The notes: generated from the letters alone by a model not told the origin. DNA of 64,000 nucleotides from CAWDMC01 sp963803295 (GCA_963803295.1 CAWDMC010000024.1:422998-486997), one strand, 5' to 3'. Numbered from the stretch's first letter, positions 24,552-34,251 are shown. Numbers and translations are program-made.

Positions 24552-25197
24552 TTAAGCGCATCCGCACACGTCACCGGCGAGCGCGCGCTTGCCCTCCAGG
24601 CAGATAAGCGGCACCGCCACGAGAGCTGCCACAGGATCGATCCAGTCGACGTGGACGAACGCCCTTACTGCCAGCCCGCAAAGCGTCACCGCGGCTAGAT
24701 AAGCACAGGTTGCGGACTGGGCCGCGTCGGGCAGCGAGCGCTTTATCGCCGCGCGCCCTCGCGGCTCTTCGTTTAGCCCAGGCGAGCACCGGCATCATCA
24801 CCAGCGCTGCAGTCGTGATAGCGATGCCGCCCCAGCTGGTGTCAGGATGAACCTTCCACTTGAGGGCCGCCAGCGAACCCAGTGTCACCGCGAGAGCAAG
24901 AACAAACAACAGAATGCCAGCCAATCGCGCGGCCGTCACTCGGTCGAGCGCCACTGCGGGCACGAATTGCAGAAGCACCAGCGCTGCCGACAAGAGCTCC
25001 ACGAAACTGTCGCAACCGAAGGCCGCAAGCACCAGGCTGTGCGCGGTCCAGGCAGCAAAGAGGGCGACGCCGCCTTCGATCGTCATCCAGATCAGGGTTA
25101 CGATCTCGAGGCCGACAACGTGCCGCGTCAGCTTTGCCCGCGCGCAGCCCCCATTTTGAAACGCTACCTCTCTCTGGATTGAACCCGGCTGGATCAT
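24552..25197 (-). pseudogene. Cation-efflux (CDF-like) membrane protein, frameshifted
   Basis: From ATG 25,197 the frame encodes VVGLEIVTLIWMTIEGGVALFAAWTAHSLVLAAFGCDSFVELLSAALVL, then more membrane helices to MPVLAWAKRRAARA. The expected C-terminus (SLPDAAQSATCAYLAAVTLC, then WIDPVAALVAVPLI and LAGDVCGC) is in another frame ending at 24,552. The shift lies near 24,750-24,775. The Asp-rich metal sites (DSFVE, PDAAQSA, WIDP) resemble cation-diffusion facilitators. Whether the indel is real or a sequencing error is unresolved. Confidence 0.75.
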
Positions 25198-25313
25198 GCC
25201 GCGCGGTGCTTCCATCTGAGCTTGTTGAAAATTGCAGAACATCGAGAGAACGCCTGCCTGCTGTCCTACATGTTCGTCGCCAGAAGGGGAGGGCGGTAAA
25301 AAGGCACTCTCTT

Positions 25314-27290
25314 CTATTCGCGTACCTCTGCTTCCTGTTCCTCGACGACCTTCGACGCCTCTTCCCACTCGCGCATCAGCTTCGCGCTCTCCTGTCGTCC
25401 CTCCTCGATCAGCCGCGCCAGCCGGGTCGAGTCCTCCGCACTCTTGAAATGCGCCAGTTCCCGTCCGTAGCCCTCGATTTCCATTTCCAGCCGGGCCACC
25501 TGCTCTTCGATCTCGCGGCAACGGTCTTTCAACTGTTGCAGCTTGATCGGATTCAGACGCTTGATCTTCACCGCCGGCGCGGCAGGCGCGGTGGCGGTTT
25601 GGCTCGCGTCGTTGATCTCGTGGCCGTTGTGAGAACCCCCTCGCTCGCCAATCAAATCGGGCAGGGTGAGATCCACCTGCTTGCCTTGCTTCCGCCAGAG
25701 GTAGTCCTCATAGTTGCCCGGGAACACGTTGACCTCGCCGCCGCCGATCTCGAACACCCGAGTCGCCAGCTTGTCGATGAAGTAGCGGTCGTGCGAGACG
25801 AACACCACGGTACCTGTGTACTCTTCGAGCGATTCGAGCAGCACATCCTTGGCACGCATATCGAGGTGATTGGTGGGTTCATCAAGCAGCAGGAAATTGG
25901 AAGGACGCAGAAGCATCCGTGCCAGGGCGTAACGGTTGCGTTCGCCACCCGAAAGCACCCCGATGCGCTTGAACACGTCATCTTCGCTGAACAGGAAACA
26001 ACCCAGCAGGCTGCGCAGTTCCGTCTGGGTACTGAGCGCCATCGGTGCGGCACGGCTCAGATCGTCGAGCAGGCGCGCGTCCGGATCGAGGGCCTTGTAC
26101 TGGTCCTGCGCGAAGTAATCCACTTCCACCTGATGGCCGATTTTGTATTCGCCAGCGGTAAGTGGTTCGATGCCGGCGAGAAGCTTGATCAAGGTCGATT
26201 TGCCCGCGCCGTTCACGCCCACCAGAGCGACGCGATCGCGGCGGTCGATGGTGAAACTGATGTCGCGGAACACCGCCTTCGGGCCGTAGCTCTTGGCCAC
26301 CCCCTTGAACTCGGCCACTGTCCGGCCGCTCGCCTTGGGCTGAGGGAAGCTGAAGTGGATAGCTTTTTCTTCCGGCGGGATCTCGATGCGCTCGATCCGG
26401 TCGAGTTCTTTGACGCGGCTCTGCACCTGCTTGGCCTTGGTGGCAGTGTAACGGAAGCGATTGATGAACACTTCCAGTTGCTCGATGCGCTCGCGCTGGT
26501 TCTTGTAAGCCGCCTCGAGTTGCTCGCGTCTCGCCGTCTTCTCCGTCAGGTACTTTTCATAATTGCCGCTGTAGAAATGGACGCGCTTGTTCCAGATCTC
26601 CGCCATTTTGCCGACGGTTACGTCCAGGAAATAACGGTCGTGCGAGATCAGCACGTAAGCGTACGGATAATCGTTCAGGTATTGCTCCAGCCAATTGCGC
26701 GCTTCAAGATCCAGATGATTGGTGGGCTCGTCCAGCAGCAGCAGGTTCGGCTTCTCCAGCAGCAGCTTGGCGAGCGCGATGCGCATCTGCCAGCCACCGG
26801 AGAATTCCTCGACGCGCCGATGCCAGTCCGATTGCGGAAATCCCAAGCCGGCCAGCACCATGGCGGCCTGCGCTTCGAGCGAATAGCCGTCGCGATGGCG
26901 GAACTCGGTATCGAGCGAGCTGAAGCGCTCACTGACACGATGGTATTCCTCTCCTTCCGGGTCGAGTTCAGCCATCTGCCCCATCAGGCTTTCCATCTCC
27001 TGCTCCATGGAAAGCAGATCGCCGAATACTGACATGCATTCGGCCAGGACGCTCCGTCCCGACATGGTGAGGCCATCCTGCGGCAAATAGCCGGCAGTAA
27101 TCCCTTTGGCGAAGGTGATCTCGCCATAATCGAGTGGTTCGAGGCGTGCCAGAACCTTGAGCAAAGTGGTCTTGCCCGTACCGTTTGCGCCCACCAGGCC
27201 CACGCGGTCGTGGGGGGTTATGAGCCAATCGAGATCTTCAAACAAGGTCTTAGGGCCAAAACGTTTTCCAGCCGATGAGAGTTGGATCAT
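25314..27290 (-). CDS. ABC-F family ATPase (Uup/YheS/EttA type)
   Basis: This is a soluble protein with two ABC domains and no membrane helices. Domain 1 has GANGTGKTT and EFSGGWQMR, and domain 2 has GVNGAGKST and LSGGERNR, each with LLLLDEPTNHLD. The linker between them is long and charged, and the last 90 residues form a coiled coil (KLQQLKDRCREIEEQVARLEMEIEGYG). ABC-F proteins act on ribosomes or in DNA and translation quality control. ATG at 27,290 (658 residues) replaces a longer frame that runs into upstream repeats. Confidence 0.93.
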   Translation of the reverse strand: MIQLSSAGKRFGPKTLFEDLDWLITPHDRVGLVGANGTGKTTLLKVLARLEPLDYGEITFAKGITAGYLPQDGLTMSGRSVLAECMSVFGDLLSMEQEMESLMGQMAELDPEGEEYHRVSERFSSLDTEFRHRDGYSLEAQAAMVLAGLGFPQSDWHRRVEEFSGGWQMRIALAKLLLEKPNLLLLDEPTNHLDLEARNWLEQYLNDYPYAYVLISHDRYFLDVTVGKMAEIWNKRVHFYSGNYEKYLTEKTARREQLEAAYKNQRERIEQLEVFINRFRYTATKAKQVQSRVKELDRIERIEIPPEEKAIHFSFPQPKASGRTVAEFKGVAKSYGPKAVFRDISFTIDRRDRVALVGVNGAGKSTLIKLLAGIEPLTAGEYKIGHQVEVDYFAQDQYKALDPDARLLDDLSRAAPMALSTQTELRSLLGCFLFSEDDVFKRIGVLSGGERNRYALARMLLRPSNFLLLDEPTNHLDMRAKDVLLESLEEYTGTVVFVSHDRYFIDKLATRVFEIGGGEVNVFPGNYEDYLWRKQGKQVDLTLPDLIGERGGSHNGHEINDASQTATAPAAPAVKIKRLNPIKLQQLKDRCREIEEQVARLEMEIEGYGRELAHFKSAEDSTRLARLIEEGRQESAKLMREWEEASKVVEEQEAEVRE

Positions 27291-27396
27291 AAGGACTCTT
27301 ACTTGCGCCCACTGGCGCCAGCTATCAGTGTAGCAAATCCGCCGGATCGGGCGTCCCGGCAAATCCGGGTGGCCGGGGTAGCGCAAACCCCGAAAC

Positions 27397-27640
27397 GAGC
27401 CCCGAAGGGGCAACCTACCAAAGCCCAGGCCAAACGGCCTCGGTCCGAGAAAGCGCCTTTTTGCCGGTTCAGCAAGCCCTGAAAGGGCGAAACAGCCTTG
27501 CGGAAGGTGCGCGCACGGTCGTTGTAGCTTGGTCGGTCGCTTTGATCACGCCCTTTCAGGGCTTGAGAACGCCCGCCTGGGACGACGTTGACCCAGGCCG
27601 TTTGGCCTGGGCTGAGGTGGCACGCCCCTTTGGGGCTGAA
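27397..27640. repeat. Nested palindrome cluster A-B-C-C'-B'-A'
   Basis: Three different short palindromes occur in order and then again in reverse order and orientation. A is gagccccgaaggggc (27,397), B is agcccaggccaaacggcct (27,422), C is caagccctgaaagggcg (27,473), C' is acgccctttcagggcttg (27,548), B' starts at 27,591 (caggccgtttggcctgggc core) and A' is cacgcccctttggggctga (27,621). The 606-base gap between the ABC-F gene and the ArsA-like gene holds this and no gene. Confidence 0.85.
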
Positions 27641-27896
27641 CACTTGCATTCCAGGGGGTGGCCCGGTGTCCAACCAAAGATATGGTAAGAATCAGCCCCC
27701 ATGAGAGGGCCGTTATCAATAGAGTTTTTGAGATCTTTAAATGTACAACTCTAGGCACGGACTTCCAGCCGGTGGCGGGTTGAAACTAGACCCCCCCTCT
27801 TTCTGGCCGGAATTCTGAGGCACCGTCAAAGCTCGTGGGTGAAGCAAACCTAAGCGTCGCTTGGCGGAATCCTAAGCTCACGTCTACAATAGAGCT

Positions 27897-29087
27897 ATGA
27901 GGATCCTTTTATTCAGCGGTAAAGGCGGGGTCGGGAAGACCAGCCTGGCCGCGGCCACGGGTATCCGATTGGCTGAGCTCAGCTACCGCACCCTGGTGAT
28001 GAGCATCGACCCGGCCCACAGCCTGGCTGACTCCTTTGACCTGGAGACGAATCTGTTCCACCTTCAAACCTCCGACCCGCTCCCTATCAGCGAGCGGCTG
28101 GACATTCAGGAACTGAATATCCAGAAGGAGATCAAGCGGCACTGGCAGGAAATTTCCTCCTACGTGACCTCGGTTCTCCGCACCACGGGTATCACCGGGG
28201 TGCAGGCGGAAGAGCTGGCGATCCTGCCCGGCATGGAAGAACTAAGTGCGATGATGCACATCAACCAGTACCGGCGGGATAACCGTTACGATGTCATCGT
28301 CCTGGACGCCGCGCCCACTGCCGAGTCCATGCGTTTCGTCAGCATGCCGACCACGCTCGACTGGTACATGAAACATATTTTCCCCTTTCAGCGCAGCCTG
28401 CTCAAGGCGGTGCGACCCATCGCCAACCGGGTGTCGCCTTTCGAACTTCCCGCCGACAGCTACTTCGCGAACATCCGCGATCTCTTCGAAAAGCTGGAAG
28501 GCGTGGACGAGATTATGGAGAACCCGCAAATCACCAGTGTCCGGCTGGTGACCAACCCGGAGAAGATGGTGCTGCGGGAGACGGAGCGAGCCTTCGTCTA
28601 CTTCTCCCTGCATGGGCTGACGGTGGACGCGGTCACGGTAAACCGCGTCCTTCCTGACGCTGTCAGGGACCAGTGGTTCCAGGAATGGCACGCTTCGCAA
28701 GAGAAGGTGTTGCGGGAGATTGAAGAGTACTTTGCGCCGGTTCCGGTGAAACGGGTGCCGCTATTCGCACACGAAGTTCTCGGCAAACAACGTTTGGAGG
28801 AAGTGGCCCGAGTGCTGTATGGTGAGAATGAGGATCCGGCCGCCGTAACCCGGACGGAAAAGCCCTACACGTTTGGGAAACAGAACGGCGTCTACGAGGT
28901 GCGGGTATTGTTACCTTTCGCCACCAAGGGCGAGGTCGGACTGTTTAAGAAGGGCGACGAACTGGTAGTCGAGATCGGGACCTTGCGGCGCCACATCGGC
29001 CTGCCGTTGTCGATGGCGACGCTGTTGCCGGCCCGGGCTAAACTGGAGAACCGCGTGCTTACGGTCGAAATGAAGGAGGCAGTATGA
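27897..29087 (+). CDS. ArsA/Get3-like P-loop ATPase
   Basis: The 396 residues start with the deviant Walker A LFSGKGGVGKTSLAAATG, followed by switch I SIDPAHSLADSF and VIVLDAAPTAESMRF. The C-terminal about 75 residues (PFATKGEVGLFKKGDELVVEIG) resemble the HSP20-like domain seen in many bacterial ArsA homologues. There are no arsenite-binding Cys clusters and no ars genes nearby. A role in tail-anchored or other protein targeting is more likely than arsenite export, which is inference. It is coupled by an ATGA overlap to a 79-residue gene. Confidence 0.88.
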   Translation: MRILLFSGKGGVGKTSLAAATGIRLAELSYRTLVMSIDPAHSLADSFDLETNLFHLQTSDPLPISERLDIQELNIQKEIKRHWQEISSYVTSVLRTTGITGVQAEELAILPGMEELSAMMHINQYRRDNRYDVIVLDAAPTAESMRFVSMPTTLDWYMKHIFPFQRSLLKAVRPIANRVSPFELPADSYFANIRDLFEKLEGVDEIMENPQITSVRLVTNPEKMVLRETERAFVYFSLHGLTVDAVTVNRVLPDAVRDQWFQEWHASQEKVLREIEEYFAPVPVKRVPLFAHEVLGKQRLEEVARVLYGENEDPAAVTRTEKPYTFGKQNGVYEVRVLLPFATKGEVGLFKKGDELVVEIGTLRRHIGLPLSMATLLPARAKLENRVLTVEMKEAV

Positions 29088-29323
29088 GCAGCGAGCAGCA
29101 GCCAAATCCCCAGACAGGAGAAGCGCGGGCGAGTTACGAACCGTGCCTCTGCCGCGAAACCGTGGATCACTTCCGGAAGCTCTTCAGGCTTTCACCAGGC
29201 GTGGTGCAGCACCTGACGAACTCGCGCATTGAGTTCCTGAAGGCGGTCGAGACGCTGATCAGCGAGCGCATTGAGCACCTGTCGAGCACCCCACAGCAGG
29301 GTACGAAAATTCCAGTGGAGTAA
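29084..29323 (+). CDS. Small protein coupled to the ArsA-like ATPase
   Basis: Its ATG overlaps the ATPase stop by 4 bases (ATGA), so translation is coupled. The 79 residues have a disordered N-terminus, then CLCRETVDHFRKLFRLSPGVVQHLTNSRIEFLKAVETLISERIEHL, two amphipathic helices with a Cys-x-Cys at the front. I do not recognise the family. It may be a partner or regulator of the ATPase. Confidence 0.7.
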   Translation: MSSEQQPNPQTGEARASYEPCLCRETVDHFRKLFRLSPGVVQHLTNSRIEFLKAVETLISERIEHLSSTPQQGTKIPVE

Positions 29324-29370
29324 TCGCCGCCAGAGTGCAAGTCCCAGCCGGGTGGAGTAGACATTCCTGA

Positions 29371-29414
29371 GCCCCGAAGGGGCGACCGATCCTAGCCCTG
29401 GGCAACGCCCAGGG
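29371..29414. terminator. Paired hairpins between convergent genes
   Basis: The hairpin gccccgaaggggc (29,371-29,383) is followed by an 8-bp perfect stem ccctgggc-aac-gcccaggg (29,396-29,414). They lie between two convergent genes and could stop transcription from both sides. The first unit is the same class as palindrome A of the nested cluster at 27,397. There is no U tract. Confidence 0.5.
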
Positions 29415-29452
29415 TTCGAGCGTGGTACGATCCTGCATCTAGCCCTGAATCC

Positions 29453-31837
29453 TTACCTAGAACCCAGACTCAACCGAATCCCCGCGCGTAACAAAGCTGG
29501 CGGACCCACATTGAGCGCTGGCGTGCGGGCGATTTGGTAGCGCGTGCCAAAGATGTTTTCGGCGGCGGCAAAAAGCTCGAGACGGGTGCCATCCGCTTTC
29601 GTGATCACGGGCCGCGAGACCAGCCCATCCAGTGTGAAAAACCGGTTCAGAGGCAGTTGGTTCTGATCGTCATCGTAGGCGAGGCCGATGGCGCGTCCCT
29701 GAAATGACACGGTGAGGCCGCCGAGCGGACCCGAGGTTCCGGGATTGGCGTACCGGGTGGCAAAGGTGAACTGCTGATGCGGCACTTGCGGGACCCATAA
29801 TCCCACCAGCGCGGTGTTGGCGGAAAAGCTGGTCACGGTTGCATCCGCGTACTCGTATCCGGCGGAGAACGAAACGGCAGGCGTGACATTGAAGGTGGTG
29901 TCAAGGTCGACGCCGCGCGATTGCGTACGGCCTAGGTTTTGGCGCTGGCGTGTAATCAGGCTGGGCGTGACGCTCAGGGTAACGCTTTCGACGGGACGGG
30001 CGACGTCACTCCAAAAGAACACGCCGCGCACCGTAAGTTTGTTCCTGAGGGCGTTAACGTTCGCTCCCGCCTCGGCGCCGGTAAGCCGCTCGGCCATAAG
30101 ATTATTGTTAGCCAGCGTATAGACGTTGCTCAGGCGAAACGGACGGTAAAGCTCGTCAAGCGTAGGAGCGCGAAAAGCGCGATAGGCAGAGGCGTTCAGT
30201 GAGAATCTGTCGTTGACTTTCCGCAGCAATGAGACGCGCGGGCTCAAGGCTTGCTCGCTGCGATCGGGGAAAAAAGTCACGGTGGAAGGCCCGGGACTGG
30301 CCAAGGGTGTCGAGGTGGAAAGCGCGTCGTAGTTTTGCCAATGATCGAAGCGAGCGCCCACCGTCAGGATCCATCGCGGCGTGATGCGGACGATATCCTC
30401 GCCGTAGACCGCCACGGTGCGCTGCAGCCCGGTGGCGCCAATGGCAGACGAAAGCGTCCCAAAGCTCACCACCGGAACCGGTGGCGCGGCCGGGACGAAA
30501 AGCAGTTCATTGCTGGCGCCCCGAACTTGGCTCGCCTCGACACCGGCCACTAGCGTCTGCCGCAAGCCCAGCGGGCGCGACCACTGCACGCTTCCACCAA
30601 GCTGCTGGGCCGGTACGCGCTGCACATCGGTAAGTCGCTCGCTGGCGCGATTAGCACCCACGGCAAAGAAGTTCTGATCGAGCAGCTGCGGACCTCCCCA
30701 AGCACGAATGGCAAAGGCGCCGAGGGCGTCCGATTGCCAGTCGCCGCCGCCGGAAAGCTGCCGCAAGTGGGTGGCATTCTGTTCGCTGATCTTACCGTTG
30801 TGGCGGAACTCGCCCAAATACGAAGCCGTGGCGAACAGGCGCGCTTGAGCGTTGAGGCGGCGGTCGAGCATCAGTATGCCACTGCGATAGTCCACACCCG
30901 CTCTCGAATCAATCGGACCCCGCACTCCCTCCGGCACCAGGACCCAGCCATCGGTATGGAAGTCCTCGCCGGCAAATCCGATTCCCCAGTTACCGACGCG
31001 AAGGTTCGCGTTCAGCGAAAGATCAGGGGTGTTTTGGTTGCCATAGGAGGTCTCGAGGCCGAGATTGGTCGAGACAGGACGCCGCGTTAGGATGTTCACC
31101 ACCCCGCCCATGGCCTTCGACCCATAAAGGTTGGAAGCGCCCCCGCGCGCCACTTCCACGCCAGTCACCACTTCCCCGGGCAGACGGTCCCAATAAACCC
31201 AGGCGCCATACGGATCGTTAAGCGGGATACCATCCTCCAGCACCAGGGCGCGGCTGGCGGCGGTCCCGCCCACGCCGCGAAGGGTTACACCTTGTGAGGT
31301 GGGATTCGCCACCAGGCTACTGGATCGACGAAACAGTTTGAAGCCGGGAACGTTGCGAAGAGTCTGGTCGAGGGTCTGGGCGGCCGTTGAGGCCAGATCC
31401 TGGGAATTGAGGATCACCACATCGGCCGCGGTGTCGCTGAGACGCTCGGGCGTACGAGTGGCGGTTACGGTGATCTCGGAGGATACAGTCGCGGGCGTGA
31501 GGACGAGATCGAGGTGGGCAAGATCCGGATCTCCGGTGGAGAAGGTACGAACCAACGGCGCAAATCCCTGAGCTCGGACCACGATCGAACCAGAGCGCCC
31601 CCTCACACTGGCGAAAGTGAACTTGCCCTGGTCGTCGGTGGTACGCGTCACGGTTGAAGAACCGTTTCCAACCGAGACTCGGGCCCTGGCGACCCGGGAG
31701 CCGCTGCTGTCACTCACCACTCCGCTGATCTCGGAGCAGCCAGGTGAGTTCTGGCCCGCCGCCATTCGAATGCCCGCCAGCAAGCCGATAGGTATGGCAA
31801 CAAAGAAGAACGCTACGCTGCGCTTCGAGAGATGCAC
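29453..31837 (-). CDS. TonB-dependent outer-membrane receptor
   Basis: The 794 residues start with a signal peptide (VAFFFVAIPIGLLAGIRMAAG). A carboxypeptidase-regulatory-like beta domain (SGVVSDSSGSRVARARVSV) follows, then a plug domain (LSDTAADVVILNSQDL ... LRGVGGTAASRALVLEDG) and a long beta barrel to the end. The added N-terminal regulatory domain is very common in Acidobacteriota and Bacteroidota receptors. The ligand is unknown. The last residue is not aromatic, which is unusual for a barrel. Confidence 0.92.
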   Translation of the reverse strand: MHLSKRSVAFFFVAIPIGLLAGIRMAAGQNSPGCSEISGVVSDSSGSRVARARVSVGNGSSTVTRTTDDQGKFTFASVRGRSGSIVVRAQGFAPLVRTFSTGDPDLAHLDLVLTPATVSSEITVTATRTPERLSDTAADVVILNSQDLASTAAQTLDQTLRNVPGFKLFRRSSSLVANPTSQGVTLRGVGGTAASRALVLEDGIPLNDPYGAWVYWDRLPGEVVTGVEVARGGASNLYGSKAMGGVVNILTRRPVSTNLGLETSYGNQNTPDLSLNANLRVGNWGIGFAGEDFHTDGWVLVPEGVRGPIDSRAGVDYRSGILMLDRRLNAQARLFATASYLGEFRHNGKISEQNATHLRQLSGGGDWQSDALGAFAIRAWGGPQLLDQNFFAVGANRASERLTDVQRVPAQQLGGSVQWSRPLGLRQTLVAGVEASQVRGASNELLFVPAAPPVPVVSFGTLSSAIGATGLQRTVAVYGEDIVRITPRWILTVGARFDHWQNYDALSTSTPLASPGPSTVTFFPDRSEQALSPRVSLLRKVNDRFSLNASAYRAFRAPTLDELYRPFRLSNVYTLANNNLMAERLTGAEAGANVNALRNKLTVRGVFFWSDVARPVESVTLSVTPSLITRQRQNLGRTQSRGVDLDTTFNVTPAVSFSAGYEYADATVTSFSANTALVGLWVPQVPHQQFTFATRYANPGTSGPLGGLTVSFQGRAIGLAYDDDQNQLPLNRFFTLDGLVSRPVITKADGTRLELFAAAENIFGTRYQIARTPALNVGPPALLRAGIRLSLGSR

Positions 31838-31942
31838 TTTCGCATGAACCTGAGTATGGCGTGTCGGCCAAAAGCCGCAATGTTCAGTGTGCCATGATTC
31901 GAGTGCGGATCGAGCAGTTTTCTCGCTGTCAGGTAGTAGCCA

Positions 31943-32617
31943 TTATCTTACGAGGTCAAGTTTGCCGCTGTCGAGGTCGTAGCGGGCGCCCACGATCTCG
32001 AGCTTGCCGTTTTTCACCATCTCGGCAAGGATCGGCTCCGACGAGTTCAGTTGCTTCACCACCAGCCGCACATTGGCGCGCACTGCAGCATCGAGAGGAT
32101 CGCCTGGCTTGCCTTTCACCTCGTCCACGGCCGGCTGGATGGCGTTGACAAGAGCACTAAGATGCCCGGGGGGTGTGCCGCCCTTGAGCGTGGCATCGAC
32201 GGCTCCGCAGCGCGCATGTCCCAGCACCATGACCAGGGGCACGTCCAGATGCTCGACCGCATATTCGATCGATCCCAAGACGGCGGGCTCGGCGATGTTG
32301 CCAGCCACCCGGATCACGAATAAATCACCCTGTCCCTGGTCGAAGATCACCTCAGGCGGGACCCGCGAATCGGAACAACCAAGGATGACGGCAAAAGGAC
32401 GCTGGGCCTTCGCGGTCCGGGCCCGGCAGGCGGCGTCCTGATTGGGGTGCGTCAGCCGGGCCTCCACATAGCGTTTGTTGCCTGCAAGCAACTGCTCGAG
32501 TGCGGCACTGGACGTCTCAGGCGCTGTCGGCGGCGCCATCCGCCCGCGGCCTACGTAGGCAAAAATACCCAGCATCGTGATCACGGCTGCTACAAGCACT
32601 GCTCTTCTTTGAAGCAT
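31943..32617 (-). CDS. Beta-class carbonic anhydrase with N-terminal membrane segment
   Basis: It interconverts CO2 and bicarbonate using zinc held by Cys and His. The 224 residues begin with a hydrophobic segment (VLVAAVITMLGIFAYVG), so the enzyme is exported or membrane-anchored. The body shows GNKRYVEARLTHPNQD, LGCSDSRVPPEVIFDQG (Cys and Asp-Arg pair), RVAGNIAEPAVLGSIEYAVEHL and the second zinc site VLGHARCGAVDATL. A beta-class enzyme outside the cytoplasm is less usual but known. Confidence 0.92.
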   Translation of the reverse strand: MLQRRAVLVAAVITMLGIFAYVGRGRMAPPTAPETSSAALEQLLAGNKRYVEARLTHPNQDAACRARTAKAQRPFAVILGCSDSRVPPEVIFDQGQGDLFVIRVAGNIAEPAVLGSIEYAVEHLDVPLVMVLGHARCGAVDATLKGGTPPGHLSALVNAIQPAVDEVKGKPGDPLDAAVRANVRLVVKQLNSSEPILAEMVKNGKLEIVGARYDLDSGKLDLVR

Positions 32618-32944
32618 GTTCTCCTCCTGCTATAGGGGCGGGCCTGGTACTCCCCCCGATTGGCGCTCATAACGCGCGGAGTGCGGAGACTCCTCGGCCT
32701 CGTTGCTACAAATATGACCCTTACAGCATTGTACCATGTCGTTAATATATTATGAGTTATCATCAAATCAGAATGTCAGCCTTAGTCAAGGACGCGTAGG
32801 GCGGGTCCTTGTGCCGCCCGTCGCCAGCGCGAATCGTCGCCTTCCCGGAAGGAATGACGCCGTCAGACGCTCCGCGCCTACTTGACCTCGCGCGCCAAAT
32901 CTGTCATAAGAGGACTCATTCGAATCAACGGGGGCTTCTTATTT
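32618..32944. other. Divergent promoter region between carbonic anhydrase and oxidoreductase
   Basis: This 327-base stretch includes an AT-rich patch (about 32,735-32,775) that could hold promoters for both divergent genes. No gene or clear boxes were identified. Confidence 0.35.
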
Positions 32945-34171
32945 ATGGAGAATAGGGTAAACGTCTCACGTCGCAATTTCCTGAAGGGTACTGCGGTGGC
33001 GGCCACCATCGGCGGACTGGCACCGGCGCGCGCGCTGGGGGCCAATGACAAAATCCGGATAGGCATTCTGGGAAGCGGGGGACGCGCTCGTTCCGTGGCG
33101 GAGGAAATGCTCAGAGACCCCAATGCGGAAGTCGTGGCCGTCTGCGACATCTACGAGCCGCATCGCGACAGGGGGTTGAAGCTGGCCATACCCGGCTCGA
33201 CCGGCCACCTTGATTATCGCGAGGTGCTTGACCGCAAGGACGTGGACGCGGTGCTGATCGGCAGTCCCGATCACTGGCACAAGCAGATGATGGTCGACGC
33301 CGTGCACGCCGGTAAGGACGTTTACGTCGAGAAGCCGATCATGCATTCCATCGAAGAGGGCCTGGAAATGGTGCGCGCCGTGAAAGAGACTGGGCGCATC
33401 GTCCAGACTGGCACCCAGCAGCGCAGTTGGCCCCACTACCTTATGGGCAAGCAGATCGTGGACTCAGGCAAGCTCGGCAAAATCATCTTCGTCCACACCT
33501 ACTGGTATCAGAAATACTACAAGGGAACGGCAGCCTGGCTGAAGATGCCCGAGATCGATATGGCCAAACTCGACTGGAAGAAGTTTCTGGGCAATGCCCC
33601 CGATCAGCCGTTTACTGTGGAAAAGTACGTGTGGTGGCGCTTCTACTGGGACTTTGGCGGCGGCATTCTGACCGATCTGCTCACCCATTGGATCGACGTG
33701 ATCCAGTGGTACCTGGGCGCTCCTATACCCAAGACGGCAACGACCACAGGCGACACTTATGTGATGAAGTGGCAATGTCCCGACACCATTTCGGCAACCT
33801 ACGAATATCCCGGCGATTTCATGGTGAACTTTACAGGTGCGCTGAATAACAGTATCGATGACGGCGGCATCGTGTTTCGCGGCACGGACGCCACCATGAA
33901 AATCGACCGCGCGCAAATGGCGGTCTATCCCGAAGGCCAACCCCAAAGATCCGGCACCCTGACACCCGAACCCGAAATCCACGTGCGCTCCGAAATGGAT
34001 GGCACCTACTACCACGCTATGAACTTCCTCGATTGCGTGCGCACGCGGAAAACCCCGAATGGCACGGTCGAAGCGGGTTTCGAAGCTGCACGCACTTCCT
34101 GGATTGGGAATATTGCGCTCAAGAAGGGAATGAGAGTGGCCTGGGACGCGGAGAAGAACTGGGCCGTCTGA
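32945..34171 (+). CDS. Tat-exported Gfo/Idh/MocA-family oxidoreductase
   Basis: The 408 residues begin with a Tat signal (VSRRNFLKGTAVAATIGG), so the enzyme is exported folded with its cofactor. A Rossmann fold (IRIGILGSGGRARSVAEEM) and EVVAVCDIYEPH follow, then the family catalytic region VEKPIMHSIEEG and the C-terminal beta-sheet domain (DFGGGILTDLLTHWIDVIQW). These proteins act on sugars or sugar-like compounds with bound NAD(P). The ATG at 32,945 is preferred because the twin Arg lies close behind it. A 10-bp hairpin follows the gene. Confidence 0.93.
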   Translation: MENRVNVSRRNFLKGTAVAATIGGLAPARALGANDKIRIGILGSGGRARSVAEEMLRDPNAEVVAVCDIYEPHRDRGLKLAIPGSTGHLDYREVLDRKDVDAVLIGSPDHWHKQMMVDAVHAGKDVYVEKPIMHSIEEGLEMVRAVKETGRIVQTGTQQRSWPHYLMGKQIVDSGKLGKIIFVHTYWYQKYYKGTAAWLKMPEIDMAKLDWKKFLGNAPDQPFTVEKYVWWRFYWDFGGGILTDLLTHWIDVIQWYLGAPIPKTATTTGDTYVMKWQCPDTISATYEYPGDFMVNFTGALNNSIDDGGIVFRGTDATMKIDRAQMAVYPEGQPQRSGTLTPEPEIHVRSEMDGTYYHAMNFLDCVRTRKTPNGTVEAGFEAARTSWIGNIALKKGMRVAWDAEKNWAV

Positions 34172-34181
34172 GCGAGGGTAG

Positions 34182-34209
34182 CGGCGGACCTGTTTGGCGA
34201 GGTCCGCCG
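34182..34209 (+). terminator. Hairpin downstream of the oxidoreductase
   Basis: The 10-base arms cggcggacct / aggtccgccg are separated by 8 bases, 11 bases past the stop. A short T-containing tail follows (gtttccggtt). It is a plausible but weak intrinsic terminator. Confidence 0.45.
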
Positions 34210-34251
34210 GTTTCCGGTTAACCCTGCGGGGTCTGGGGATGGGATGTGTTT

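Noticed and set aside
24882..27032. A 716-codon plus-strand open frame
   Set aside because: It lies opposite the frameshifted cation-efflux gene and the ABC-F gene and mirrors their codons. It shows no domain and is rich in Leu/His/Arg, as expected from antisense of GC-rich genes.
27291..27700. Several short frames in the repeat cluster upstream of the ABC-F gene
   Set aside because: They arise from palindromic repeats and show no start signals or homology.
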